Source: Pseudomonas sp. RIT-562 (GTDB lineage Bacteria; Pseudomonadota; Gammaproteobacteria; Pseudomonadales; Pseudomonadaceae). Taken from it: 64,000 nucleotides of DNA. The DNA lies in assembly GCF_026241895.1 (NCBI RefSeq), contig NZ_JAPJIV010000020.1:62001-126000 (forward strand). Reading direction: 5' to 3'. This document shows, in pieces, positions 9,016 through 17,677 of this stretch. Every line of letters starts with the position of its first letter. The first letter of the stretch is position 1. The notes under the pieces are model-generated. The model had not been told where the DNA came from, did not search any database, and saw only the letters and a list, made by a program, of their open reading frames with translations. The translations under genes were made by a program, and so were the position numbers.

Positions 9016-9125
9016 AGAACAGAATCAAAAGATCGCAGCCTCGTTTCTCTTGGCAGCTCCTACAGGAAGGCGGGGCCGCGCCGGGTTAGGCGGGCCTCGA
9101 TCGGCGATTCACTGCTGAGTGCGTT

Positions 9126-9464
9126 TTAATCGTCCCTGGTCAACACTTCCAACAACTCAATCTCGAAAATCAGATTCGAATTCGGCGTAATTGCACCCAT
9201 GGTCCGCTCGCCGTAACCCAGATGCGCCGGCACCAGCAATTTGCGCTTGCCGCCAACCCGCATCCCGATGATGCCTTGGTCCCAGCCTTTGATGACGCGC
9301 CCAGTGCCGATCACACACTGGAACGGCTTACCGCGGTTGTAGGAAGAGTCGAATTCGCTACCGTCTTCCAGCCAGCCACGGTATTGAGTGGTGATCAGGG
9401 CGCCCTTGACGGCAGCCTTGCCCTCCCCCGGCTGCAGGTCGATGATCTGTAATTCGTCGTTCAT
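9126..9464 (-). CDS. FKBP-type peptidyl-prolyl cis-trans isomerase
   Basis: This 112-residue single-domain FKBP has the family signatures Tyr-Arg-Gly-Trp-Leu-Glu-Asp-Gly-Ser-Glu-Phe-Asp-Ser, a Val-Ile-Lys-Gly-Trp-Asp-Gln-Gly stretch and Pro-Ala-His-Leu-Gly-Tyr-Gly, which line the prolyl-isomerase/FK506 pocket. There is no signal peptide, so it acts in the cytoplasm as a folding helper. It lacks the flap-inserted metal-binding domain of SlyD and the dimerisation domain of FkpA. It stands alone between the P450 and the protease gene. Confidence 0.94.
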   Translation of the reverse strand: MNDELQIIDLQPGEGKAAVKGALITTQYRGWLEDGSEFDSSYNRGKPFQCVIGTGRVIKGWDQGIIGMRVGGKRKLLVPAHLGYGERTMGAITPNSNLIFEIELLEVLTRDD

Positions 9465-9593
9465 GAATCTTGCTCGGTTGGCTGTTAATCAGGGCGTTTT
9501 CGCAGAATTCGCCGCTGTTGGCAATCCATGGAACCGAAACAGCCCCGCCCGTTCACATGAGTATCGACTTCGTACTCAGGAAAGGACGCTCTG

Positions 9594-10652
9594 ATGACCG
9601 ACTCACCGCGCAGTTTCATTCCGCCCTACATCCTCAACCGCATCATTGCCCACGGCTCCGAGCGCCAGCGTTCGAGTGCCCAGGCGACGCTGACTCACGT
9701 TCGGACATTGCGCCATACGCCCCTCCCACCAAATCGGCCTCCTGCGACCACCCTGCTGCCACCGTCCACTCAGCCCGGCGTGGTCCAGCGCAGCGTTCAT
9801 GACGCCCAGGGCAAAATGCTCCTGCCAGGAATGCCGGTGCGCGTCGAAGGTCAGGCGGCGACGGGTGATCCGGCGGTCGACGAAGCCTATGATGCCTTGG
9901 GCGCCAGCTATGATTTCTTCTGGAAAGTCCACGCTCGCGATTCGATCGACAATCAGGGATTTGCCCTGATTGGCAGTGTGCATTACGGGCAGGATTACGA
10001 AAATGCGTTCTGGAACGGTGCGCAGATGGTGTTCGGCGACGGCGATGGCGAAATATTCGAGCGCTTCACCCGCTCCCTGGATGTCATCGGCCACGAACTG
10101 ACCCATGGCGTGATCGAAAGTGAGGCCGGGCTGATTTACGCCAATCAATCCGGGGCGCTGAATGAGTCGATATCGGACGTATTCGGCGTGCTGATCAAGC
10201 AACGGGTACTGAACCAGACTGCCGAGGAAGCCGACTGGCTGATCGGCGCCGACCTGCTGGCGCCGCAGATCAAAGGTGATGGTTTGCGCTCCATGGCCCA
10301 CCCCGGCACCGCGTACGATGACCCGCTGCTGGGTAAGGACCCACAACCGGACCACATGCGTGATTTTGTCGTCACCGAGCAAGACAATGGCGGCGTGCAT
10401 ATCAATTCCGGCATTCCCAACCGGGCGTTTTATCTCGCGGCCAAGGCATTGGGCGGGTTCGCCTGGCAGAAAGCCGGCCATATCTGGTACGACACGTTGT
10501 GCGACCCGCGCCTGGGCACGCAGGCGTCGTTCAGCGAATTTGCTGCGCTGACCATTGAGCAGGCGCTGAAGCGCTTTGGCGCGGATGAACAGCTCGCAGT
10601 GATGCAGGCCTGGTCTGACGTCGGTGTGGAAACGAATCGGGAGCCATCATGA
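9594..10652 (+). CDS. M4-family metalloprotease, protealysin type
   Basis: This thermolysin-fold zinc endopeptidase has the zinc site H167-E168-L-T-H171 with third ligand E191 (in Asn-Glu-Ser-Ile-Ser-Asp); the catalytic His is in the Gly-Gly-Val-His-Ile-Asn-Ser-Gly segment near residue 267. There is no signal peptide. Instead the N-terminus has the short protealysin-type propeptide with the Ile-Pro-Pro-Tyr-Ile-Leu-xx-Ile motif (residues 9-17), which in that family is removed autocatalytically. A GGAAAGGA ribosome site precedes the ATG. It overlaps by 4 bp the gene for its likely inhibitor. The lack of a classical secretion signal leaves the export route or cytoplasmic role open. Confidence 0.95.
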   Translation: MTDSPRSFIPPYILNRIIAHGSERQRSSAQATLTHVRTLRHTPLPPNRPPATTLLPPSTQPGVVQRSVHDAQGKMLLPGMPVRVEGQAATGDPAVDEAYDALGASYDFFWKVHARDSIDNQGFALIGSVHYGQDYENAFWNGAQMVFGDGDGEIFERFTRSLDVIGHELTHGVIESEAGLIYANQSGALNESISDVFGVLIKQRVLNQTAEEADWLIGADLLAPQIKGDGLRSMAHPGTAYDDPLLGKDPQPDHMRDFVVTEQDNGGVHINSGIPNRAFYLAAKALGGFAWQKAGHIWYDTLCDPRLGTQASFSEFAALTIEQALKRFGADEQLAVMQAWSDVGVETNREPS

Positions 10653-10972
10653 AAACCCTGCCAACCCTGGGTGCCGATGCAGTCATCCATCTGTCCCGCC
10701 AGGGCGGCGTCGCGGCCATCCACGCCCTGACGCGCCCGCGCAGTATCGAATTCGCGCAGTGCGATATCGAACAGCGTTCGCGCATCTGCGACGTGCTGCA
10801 AGGCTGCCTGCCCTACGCCGAACAGCCGAGCGGCCGGGGCGATCAGCGCTTTTATGAAATCGAAGTGCACTATCGCACCGGCGAGCAGGATGATCGGATG
10901 GTGATGAAGGTGCCAGAGGACCAGGCGCCAGGTGATCTGGTGCATTTGTGGGACAAGGGTGAAGTTCTGTGA
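10649..10972 (+). CDS. Emfourin-like protealysin inhibitor
   Basis: This 107-residue protein has no signal peptide and is encoded with an ATGA overlap directly downstream of the protealysin-type protease gene. Size, position and sequence character match emfourin, the proteinaceous inhibitor described next to protealysin in Serratia (established knowledge of the family, recalled rather than searched). The N-terminal region begins with a short hydrophobic strand and the C-terminal half contains a Tyr-Glu-Ile-Glu-Val-His-Tyr strand followed by acidic turns. The inferred role is to keep any protease that matures inside the cell inactive. The alternative is a chaperone for the same protease. Confidence 0.8.
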   Translation: MKTLPTLGADAVIHLSRQGGVAAIHALTRPRSIEFAQCDIEQRSRICDVLQGCLPYAEQPSGRGDQRFYEIEVHYRTGEQDDRMVMKVPEDQAPGDLVHLWDKGEVL

Positions 10973-11041
10973 ACGCTATGAAAATCTACTGCAGGAGCGC
11001 CGGCTCCCACAGCAACCAGGGTGTCGCGCAAGCGCGCTGGC

Positions 11042-11350
11042 CTACTTTTCCACCGGGGTAATATCCACGATCGTGCCGTTGGTAATCATCACCATCATGT
11101 ACTTGTCATGCACCTGCACCCACTGGGCTTGCTCCACCGGGGCTTTCAGACCTTTAGCTTTCCAGTTTTTCAGGGCTTTTTCAGGACGCTGATAGATATC
11201 CGGGGCGCGGTCATTGACGTTCAGCTCGCGAGTATTGGTGGCACTTGGCTGCACGGTTTTTTCAGGTGAGTCAGCCGCTTGAACGATGGGACTGATACCG
11301 GCAACGCCAGCGGCAATGGCCAGGGCGGCGATGAGGGATTTGCTGTTCAT
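11042..11350 (-). CDS. RcnB-like periplasmic protein
   Basis: This small secreted protein (102 residues) has a start at 11350, chosen because a GGAG site precedes that ATG by seven bases and it gives a clean signal peptide (Met-Asn-Ser-Lys then a hydrophobic run, cleavage after Val-Gln-Ala-Ala). An ATG 63 bases further upstream would bury the signal. The mature part resembles the RcnB family: an Ala-Pro-Asp-Ile-Tyr-Gln-Arg segment followed by a Trp-Val-x-Val-x-Asp-Lys-Tyr-x-Met beta hairpin. RcnB of E. coli takes part in nickel/cobalt homeostasis; metal handling here is inference only. It is monocistronic. Confidence 0.75.
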   Translation of the reverse strand: MNSKSLIAALAIAAGVAGISPIVQAADSPEKTVQPSATNTRELNVNDRAPDIYQRPEKALKNWKAKGLKAPVEQAQWVQVHDKYMMVMITNGTIVDITPVEK

Positions 11351-11544
11351 GGTTGATTCTCCAGAAATGTCGTAATACCTGAACTCCGACTGCGCGCAGA
11401 GAAAATCATTCATTCAGGGCGCGATGATTCCTTGGCGTGGGCAAAGATGCTCCATTCATACAATCATGCCCGCCCGTGGCTGACGCATCCCGTTACAGGC
11501 TTTATCCTTGTCGCCCCCCGCCGTACCGAGTCCTGGAGTAAGCC

Positions 11545-13356
11545 ATGCCCCATGAAGGCAACCTGTTGCAAGCCGCCGTCGTCTTTCTGTTAGCGGCGGT
11601 GCTCACCGTGCCGCTGGCCAAGCGCCTGCAACTGGGGGCGGTGCTGGGTTATCTGTTTGCCGGGGTGATCATCGGTCCGTCGGTGCTCGGCCTGATCGAC
11701 AATCCGCAGAGCGTCAGCCATATTTCCGAACTCGGGGTGGTGTTGCTGCTGTTCATCATTGGCCTGGAGTTGTCACCACGACGGCTGTGGGTGATGCGCA
11801 AATCGGTATTTGGCGTGGGCCTGGCACAGGTGCTGCTGACCGGCTCGGTGATTGGCGTGACAGCCTGGTTCATGTTCGGTCAGCCGCTGAACAGTGCCAT
11901 CGTGCTGGGCCTCGGCCTTGCCCTCTCCTCCACCGCGTTTGGCCTGCAGAGCCTCGCCGAGCGCAAGGAGCTGACCAGCCCCCATGGCCGACTGGCCTTT
12001 GCGATCCTGCTGTTCCAGGACATCGCGGCGATCCCGCTGATCGCCATGGTGCCACTGCTGGCGGGCGGTGATCACACCTCCACTGCCAGCGAGGATATCA
12101 ATCACGGGTTGCAGGTGCTGGGCAGTATCGCCGTGGTGGTGATCGGCGGGCGCTACCTGTTGCGTCCGGTATTCCGCGCAGTGGCCCGGACCGGTCTGCC
12201 TGAAGTGTCCACCGCCACCGCGTTGCTGGTGGTGATCGGCACTGCGTGGCTGATGGACCTGGTGGGAGTGTCCATGGCCCTTGGAGCATTCCTCGCCGGC
12301 CTGCTGTTGGCAGACTCCGAGTATCGCCACGAACTGGAAGCGCAAATCGAGCCGTTCAAGGGTTTGCTATTGGGCCTGTTTTTCATCAGCGTGGGCATGG
12401 GCGCCAACCTCAGCCTGCTACTCAGTGCGCCGATCACGGTACTGGGCCTGACCCTGCTGCTGATCGCCATCAAGTTGCCCCTGCTGTTTGTGGTCGGACA
12501 GTTGGCGGGTGGCCTGGGCAAGGTCAGTGCGATTCGCCTGGGGATCGTGCTGGCGGCCGGCGGTGAGTTCGCCTTTGTCGTGTTCAAGATTGGTCGCGAC
12601 CAGGGCCTGTTCGAGCCGCGCCTGTACGACCTGCTGGTATTGACCATCACCCTGTCCATGGCCGTGACTCCCCTGCTGTTGCTGGTGTGCGCACGCCTGG
12701 TGAGCCCGAAAGTGCAGCCGGTGGTGGTACCGGAGCAGTTTCGGGAAATCGACACCGACACCCCGCGAGTGGTGATCGCCGGCATGGGCCGCATGGGGCA
12801 GATCGTCGCGCGGATCCTGCGCGCGCAGAACATCAAGTTCGTTGCTCTGGATACTTCAGTGGAAACCATCGAATTGTCCCGCAGCTTTGGCGGAGTGCCG
12901 GTGTTCTACGGCGATCCGATGCGTCCGGAAATCCTCAGCGCCGCCAAGGTGGAACAGGCGGAATACTTTGTGATTGCCACCGATGACCCGGACGCCAACA
13001 TCAAGACGGCCGAGTTGGTGCACAAGCTTTACCCACACATCAAGATCATCGCCCGCGCTCGTAACCGCCAGCACGTGCATCGGTTGGTCGACCTGGGCGC
13101 CGAGGCGATTCGTGAGACCTACTATTCGAGCCTGGAAATGAGCCGTCGTACGCTGGTAGGGTTGGGCCTGACCCAAGCCCAGGCCGATGCGCGGATCAAG
13201 CGCTTCAAGCATCACGACGAGCAGGTCCTGGAAGCCCAGCATGCGATCTATGACGATGCCGCCAAGGTGCTGCAGACGGCGCAGGAAGCTCGGGCGGAAC
13301 TGGCCAAGTTGTTCGAATCGGATCAGTTGGAAGAGGAGAAGCTGGGTAAGGTTTGA
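11545..13356 (+). CDS. Kef-type K+/H+ antiporter (CPA2 family) with RCK domain
   Basis: This inner-membrane monovalent cation:proton antiporter has 603 residues. Residues ~5-390 form about a dozen membrane segments of the Na+/H+ exchanger fold, including the Ser-Glu-Leu-Gly-Val-Val-Leu-Leu-Leu-Phe-Ile-Ile-Gly-Leu-Glu motif (~52-66) and the Phe-Gln-Asp segment (~157). A TrkA-N/RCK nucleotide-binding domain follows from ~405 with the dinucleotide motif Gly-Met-Gly-Arg-Met-Gly. Length and order match KefB/KefC, which in enterics are gated by glutathione adducts. Whether this one is cannot be told, and no KefF/KefG-type ancillary gene is adjacent. The first ~30 residues of the next gene follow closely. 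Confidence 0.9.
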   Translation: MPHEGNLLQAAVVFLLAAVLTVPLAKRLQLGAVLGYLFAGVIIGPSVLGLIDNPQSVSHISELGVVLLLFIIGLELSPRRLWVMRKSVFGVGLAQVLLTGSVIGVTAWFMFGQPLNSAIVLGLGLALSSTAFGLQSLAERKELTSPHGRLAFAILLFQDIAAIPLIAMVPLLAGGDHTSTASEDINHGLQVLGSIAVVVIGGRYLLRPVFRAVARTGLPEVSTATALLVVIGTAWLMDLVGVSMALGAFLAGLLLADSEYRHELEAQIEPFKGLLLGLFFISVGMGANLSLLLSAPITVLGLTLLLIAIKLPLLFVVGQLAGGLGKVSAIRLGIVLAAGGEFAFVVFKIGRDQGLFEPRLYDLLVLTITLSMAVTPLLLLVCARLVSPKVQPVVVPEQFREIDTDTPRVVIAGMGRMGQIVARILRAQNIKFVALDTSVETIELSRSFGGVPVFYGDPMRPEILSAAKVEQAEYFVIATDDPDANIKTAELVHKLYPHIKIIARARNRQHVHRLVDLGAEAIRETYYSSLEMSRRTLVGLGLTQAQADARIKRFKHHDEQVLEAQHAIYDDAAKVLQTAQEARAELAKLFESDQLEEEKLGKV

Positions 13357-13392
13357 GCTGTTTGGTCAATGACGAACTCAAAGGAATCCACC

Positions 13393-14493
13393 ATGGCTGC
13401 TGATCAACCCGCCCCTGCCCTCAAGGAAATCTTCAACGCCGAGCGCCTCCAGCATATCGCTGACGAGATGCGCGCGGTGTACCCCGAGTTCAGGGCCAAG
13501 GCTTTCCTGAAAATGGCCAACGAAGGCCTCGACGGATTGTCCATCATGCAGCGCATGGCCCGAGTCAGTGAATGCCTGCATGCGGTGCTGCCACTGGGCT
13601 ACGAGGAATCCCTGGTTGTCCTGCGCGCGCTGGCGCCTCGCCTGAACAGTGGTTTCGTCAGCATTTCCCTGCCGCATTATGTTGCGAGCTATGGCGGCCA
13701 CGCGTTCGAAGAGTCGATGGCCGCGCTCAAGTACTTCACCGCCTTTGGATCGTCGGAGTTTGCGATCCGGCATTTCCTGCGCAGCGATTTCGAGCGCACC
13801 CTGGCGGTGATGCACCAGTGGTCACTGGATGAAAACGAACACGTAAGGCGCCTGGCGAGCGAAGGCAGCCGGCCGCGGTTGCCGTGGTCGTTCCGCCTGG
13901 AACGGATGCAGGCAGACCCGAGCCTGGCCGCGACGATTCTCGACAACCTCAAGGCCGACGACAGCCTTTACGTGCGCAAGTCCGTGGCCAACCATCTGAA
14001 CGACATCACCAAGGAACAGCCCGAGTGGGTGCTGGACCTGATCGAAACCTGGTCGCTGGACAACCGCCATACCGCATGGATCGCCAGGCACGCCCTGCGC
14101 AGCCTGATCAAGCAAGGCAATCGGCGGGCACTGGCAATCATCGGCGCGGGGGGCAAGGCCGAGGTCGAGATCACTCAGGTTCGGGTCGAGCCGGCAGTGA
14201 TCGGGCTCGGCGAGAAGATCACCCTGTCGTTTGCCGTGCAGTCAACGGTCGAACACAGCCAGCGACTGGTGATCGATTACGCGATCGACTACGTCAAGGC
14301 CAATGGCAGCACTTCGGCGAAGGTGTTCAAGCTCAAGGCGCTGACCCTGCCCGGCAAGGCCTGCGAACGAATTGCGCGTAGCCAGCAGATCAAGGAACTC
14401 ACCACCCGCCGGCATTACGCGGGCAAGCATGCGGTGCACGTGATGGTGAACGGCGAACGGATGGCCACAACGGCCTTCGAAATCCTCCCGTAA
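13393..14493 (+). CDS. DNA alkylation repair-like HEAT-repeat protein (AlkD superfamily)
   Basis: The start at 13393 (Met-Ala-Ala-Asp) is favoured by an AAGGAA site just upstream over the in-frame ATG at 13369. The 366 residues are built of helical HEAT-like repeats, roughly residues 30-250. They include the Gly-Ser-Arg-Pro-Arg-Leu-Pro-Trp and Lys-Ser-Val-Ala-Asn-His-Leu-Asn-Asp motifs, which I recognise from proteins annotated as DNA alkylation repair enzymes. A C-terminal beta-rich extension (~255-366) is present. AlkD relatives excise bulky or cationic alkyl-bases without base flipping; activity of this subgroup is not established. It lies 36 bp after the Kef antiporter gene, so it may be co-transcribed. 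No SOS or Ada box was seen. Confidence 0.82.
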   Translation: MAADQPAPALKEIFNAERLQHIADEMRAVYPEFRAKAFLKMANEGLDGLSIMQRMARVSECLHAVLPLGYEESLVVLRALAPRLNSGFVSISLPHYVASYGGHAFEESMAALKYFTAFGSSEFAIRHFLRSDFERTLAVMHQWSLDENEHVRRLASEGSRPRLPWSFRLERMQADPSLAATILDNLKADDSLYVRKSVANHLNDITKEQPEWVLDLIETWSLDNRHTAWIARHALRSLIKQGNRRALAIIGAGGKAEVEITQVRVEPAVIGLGEKITLSFAVQSTVEHSQRLVIDYAIDYVKANGSTSAKVFKLKALTLPGKACERIARSQQIKELTTRRHYAGKHAVHVMVNGERMATTAFEILP

Positions 14494-14522
14494 ACCCACA
14501 AAATCCCTGCCGCACCCAATCC

Positions 14523-14885
14523 TTGTAGCAGCTGGCGAAGCCTGCGTTGGGGTGCGAAGCGGCCCCAGGGTTTCAATGCCGAAATACAGTCGTGTGTAAT
14601 AGCGCCTGCTGCGCAGGCGGACGCAGCCTTCGGCAGCTGCTACAAGGTCGGCGCGGATTTTTGTAGCAGCTGGCGAAGCCTGCGTTAGGGCGCGCAGCGG
14701 CCCCAAGGTATCCAAGGCAGAAATCCAATCGTCCGGAATAGCGCCTGCTGCGCAAGCGGACGCAGCCTTCGGCAGCTGCTACAAGGTCGACGCGGTTTTT
14801 TGTAGCAGCTGGCGCAGCCTGCGTTGGGTCGCGAAGCGGCCCCAGGGTTTCCAAGTCAGAAATCCAATAGTCCTGCGGCTACAAA
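14523..14885. repeat. Tandem array of ~139-bp REP-type units
   Basis: The phrase TTGTAGCAGCTGGCGAAGCC begins at 14523 and 14661 and, with one change, at 14800, giving periods of 138 and 139 bp. Each full unit also contains GCGCCTGCTGCGCA(A/G)GC, then a CAGCCTTCGGCAGCTGCTACAA arm that is inverted relative to the TTGTAGCAGCTG opening, so every unit can fold on itself. The third unit is truncated near 14885. This is a duplicated REPIN-like mosaic filling the gap between the HEAT-repeat gene and the LysR gene. No reading frame in it looks real. Confidence 0.92.
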
Positions 14886-14910
14886 TGCCGACGCATTTTC
14901 AGATCCCAAA

Positions 14911-15804
14911 TCAAGGCCGGTTGCCCAGCAACAACCCCTGTTCACTCTCGCACAACGCCACCACGTGATCCCACAACACCCGCAGGCGCACCGATTTGTG
15001 CAGCTCGCGGCGGGTGCTGATCCAGTAGCTGCGCAGGATGTTTTCATCCGGCAGCAACGGCACCAGCGCCGAATCTGCACTGGCCATGTAACACGGCAGC
15101 ACCGCGATCCCCAGGCCTGAACGAGCCGCCTGCTGCTGGGCAATGACGCTGGTGCTGTGGAAGACCACCTGAGGGTTGCGGCAAAAGCTGTTGAGAAACA
15201 TCAGTTCCTGGCTGAACAGCAGGTCATCGACATAACCGATCCAGGCATGCCGGCCGAGATCTTCGCGGCTGCGCAACGGCGGTGCGCGGTCGAGGTAGTC
15301 CTGGCTGGCGTAGAGCGCCAGGCGGTAGTCGGTGAGCTTGCGGGTGACCAGCATGTCCGCCGCTGGCCGTTCGAGGTGGATGCTGATTTCGACCTCGCGG
15401 TTGAGGATGCTGACAAACCGGGGTACCGCCACCAGCTCCACCTCCAGCCCGGGATAACGCTCGAACAGGCTATTCATGCGGCTGGCGAGGAACATGATGC
15501 CCAGACCTTCGGTCACCCCGACGCGAATCTTGCCGAGGGGCGCGGTCGACTGGGTGATTTCTTCCTGGGCTAGCAATGCGACGTTTTCCATGGCCTCGGC
15601 GTGTTTGCGCAGCGCTTCGCCGGCGGGTGTCAGCTGGTAACCCTGGGCGTGCTGCACAAACAAGGCAGTGCCCAGGCTTTTTTCAATGGCTTCGATGTGC
15701 CGAGCAACGGTGGCGTGAGTGGTGTTCAAACGCCGCGCCGCAGTGAGCAATCGCCCGCTACGCTGGAGTTCGAGAAAAAAGCGCAAGTCATTCCAGTCGA
15801 ACAT
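14911..15804 (-). CDS. LysR-family transcriptional regulator
   Basis: The start at 15804 (Met-Phe-Asp-Trp-Asn-Asp-Leu-Arg-Phe-Phe-Leu) is the standard LysR opening. An ATG 48 bases upstream adds an unlikely leader. Residues 1-60 form the winged helix-turn-helix (Leu-Leu-Thr-Ala-Ala-Arg-Arg-Leu-Asn-Thr-Thr-His-Ala-Thr-Val-Ala-Arg-His). Residues ~90-297 form the periplasmic-binding-protein-like effector domain. It is divergent from the GMC oxidoreductase gene across 120 bases of AT-rich DNA, so it most likely controls the GMC/MHS-transporter genes. The effector is unknown. Confidence 0.92.
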   Translation of the reverse strand: MFDWNDLRFFLELQRSGRLLTAARRLNTTHATVARHIEAIEKSLGTALFVQHAQGYQLTPAGEALRKHAEAMENVALLAQEEITQSTAPLGKIRVGVTEGLGIMFLASRMNSLFERYPGLEVELVAVPRFVSILNREVEISIHLERPAADMLVTRKLTDYRLALYASQDYLDRAPPLRSREDLGRHAWIGYVDDLLFSQELMFLNSFCRNPQVVFHSTSVIAQQQAARSGLGIAVLPCYMASADSALVPLLPDENILRSYWISTRRELHKSVRLRVLWDHVVALCESEQGLLLGNRP

Positions 15805-15924
15805 TGCTCGCCCCAAGGCCGCGCTGTCTAAAAACGCACAGCGGCTGCGCAAAAATTAACATTCTTTTAACGAAAGCTAACAACTAGGATGACTGACGAC
15901 AAGAACAACAATAAGAGGTCATGG

Positions 15925-17571
15925 ATGCAGACTTCCCTTGATGAATTCGACTACATCGTGGTCGGGGCCGGTCCGGCCGGTTGTTTGCTGGCCAATCGAC
16001 TCTCGGCCAACCCGCAGCAGCGGGTGTTGCTGCTGGAAGCCGGTGGCCGCGATAACTACGCGTGGATTCACATCCCGGTAGGCTACCTGTTCTGCATCGG
16101 CAACCCGCGCACCGACTGGTGCTTCAAGACCGAGGCGCAACCTGGCCTGCAAGGTCGCGCCTTGAGTTATCCGCGGGGCAAGGTGCTGGGCGGGTGCTCC
16201 TCGATCAACGGCATGATCTATATGCGTGGCCAGGCCGGCGATTACGACAGCTGGGCGGCAGAGGGCAATGCCGGCTGGAGCTGGGAAGAGGTGCTGCCGC
16301 TGTTCAAGAAGAGTGAAGACCACTTTGCCGGCGACTCGCAGTTTCATGGCGCTGCCGGTGAATGGCGAATCGAACGCCAGCGCCTGTCCTGGCCGATACT
16401 GGACGCGTTCCGCAGCGCCGCCGAACAGAGCGGAATTGCCAGCATCGATGATTTCAACCAGGGCGATAACGAAGGCTGCGGCTATTTCCAGGTCAATCAA
16501 AAGGCTGGAATCCGCTGGAATGCGGCCAAGGCATTTCTCAAGCCGGTGCGGCAAAGGCCCAATCTCACGGTGCTGACCGAGGTCGAGGTCGATCGCGTGC
16601 AACTGGACAATGGTCGCGCTTCGGCAGTCATCAGCCGTTGCCAGGGCCAACCAAGAACCTTCAAGGCGCGCCAGGAGATCATCCTGTGTGCCGGTGCTGT
16701 GGGCTCGCCGAGCATCCTGCAACGCTCGGGCATCGGCCCTCGCCCGCTCCTGCAATCACTCGGTATCGGCGTGGTCCATGAGCTGCCGGGGGTTGGCGGC
16801 AACCTGCAGGATCACCTGCAACTGCGACTGATCTACAAGCTGGAAAACGCCCGCACCCTGAACCAGATCGCCGGCAGCGTGTGGGGCAAGATGGGCATGG
16901 GCCTGCGCTACCTTTACAACCGCAGCGGACCGCTGTCGATGGCGCCGAGCCAGTTGGGCGCGTTTGCCCGGTCCGGGCCCGAGCAGACTTCGGCCAACCT
17001 CGAATATCACGTGCAGCCATTGTCGCTGGAACGCTTCGGCGAGCCGTTGCACGCCTTTCCTGCCTTCACCGCGTCGGTGTGCGACCTGCGACCGAAAAGC
17101 CGTGGCCGCGTGCAAATCCGCAGCGCCAATGCCCAGGACGCGCCGCTGATCCAGCCCAATTACCTGAGCCACCCGGAAGATTTGCGAGTGGCGGCGGACG
17201 CCATTCGCCTGACTCGCCGAATCGTCTCGGCACCCGCCCTTGGGCGCTTCAAACCGGTGGAATATCTGCCCGGGGAGAGTTTGCAGAGCGAAGCAGAACT
17301 GTATGAAGCGGCTGCGCGGATTGGCACGACGATTTTCCACCCGGTAGGCACCTGCCGCATGGGCAATGATCAGGACGCCGTGGTCGACTCGCAGCTCAAG
17401 GTGCACGGCATTCCCGGGCTGCGCATTGCCGACGCTTCGATCATGCCGAGAATTACCTCGGGCAACACCTGTTCGCCTACGCTGATGATTGCGGAAAAGG
17501 CAGCAGAGTTGATCCTCAACCCAGCCACAAGGAGTATCACCACGCCAAAGGAACTGGTAACCACCCGCTGA
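15925..17571 (+). CDS. GMC-family FAD oxidoreductase (choline dehydrogenase-like)
   Basis: This flavin-dependent alcohol dehydrogenase has 548 residues from the ATG at 15925, chosen because AAGAGG lies six bases upstream; an ATG at 15889 would add 12 polar residues. The FAD Rossmann motif GAGPAG is at 14-19, the GMC signature Gly-Gly-Cys-Ser-Ser-Ile-Asn-Gly-Met near 85-93, and the catalytic His/Asn pair is H472 (HPVGTCRMG) and N514 (Ser-Gly-Asn-Thr). The family oxidises primary alcohols to aldehydes, passing electrons to the respiratory chain or O2. The neighbouring MHS transporter and lldD suggest uptake and oxidation of an alcohol or hydroxy acid. No betaine-aldehyde dehydrogenase is adjacent, so choline itself is unlikely. 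Confidence 0.9.
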   Translation: MQTSLDEFDYIVVGAGPAGCLLANRLSANPQQRVLLLEAGGRDNYAWIHIPVGYLFCIGNPRTDWCFKTEAQPGLQGRALSYPRGKVLGGCSSINGMIYMRGQAGDYDSWAAEGNAGWSWEEVLPLFKKSEDHFAGDSQFHGAAGEWRIERQRLSWPILDAFRSAAEQSGIASIDDFNQGDNEGCGYFQVNQKAGIRWNAAKAFLKPVRQRPNLTVLTEVEVDRVQLDNGRASAVISRCQGQPRTFKARQEIILCAGAVGSPSILQRSGIGPRPLLQSLGIGVVHELPGVGGNLQDHLQLRLIYKLENARTLNQIAGSVWGKMGMGLRYLYNRSGPLSMAPSQLGAFARSGPEQTSANLEYHVQPLSLERFGEPLHAFPAFTASVCDLRPKSRGRVQIRSANAQDAPLIQPNYLSHPEDLRVAADAIRLTRRIVSAPALGRFKPVEYLPGESLQSEAELYEAAARIGTTIFHPVGTCRMGNDQDAVVDSQLKVHGIPGLRIADASIMPRITSGNTCSPTLMIAEKAAELILNPATRSITTPKELVTTR

Positions 17572-17677
17572 ATCGCCCCCCGTAGGAAGCACGCGCTACA
17601 TCGAAGTACCGGCACCCGCCCACAAGGCAGGCGCCGACAGTGGAACAACAAAAACAATCACTGTAAGGGATACCGAT

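Noticed and set aside
14523..14885. CRISPR array
   Set aside because: Units are ~139 bp with conserved interiors and internal palindromes; no repeat/spacer alternation and no cas genes.
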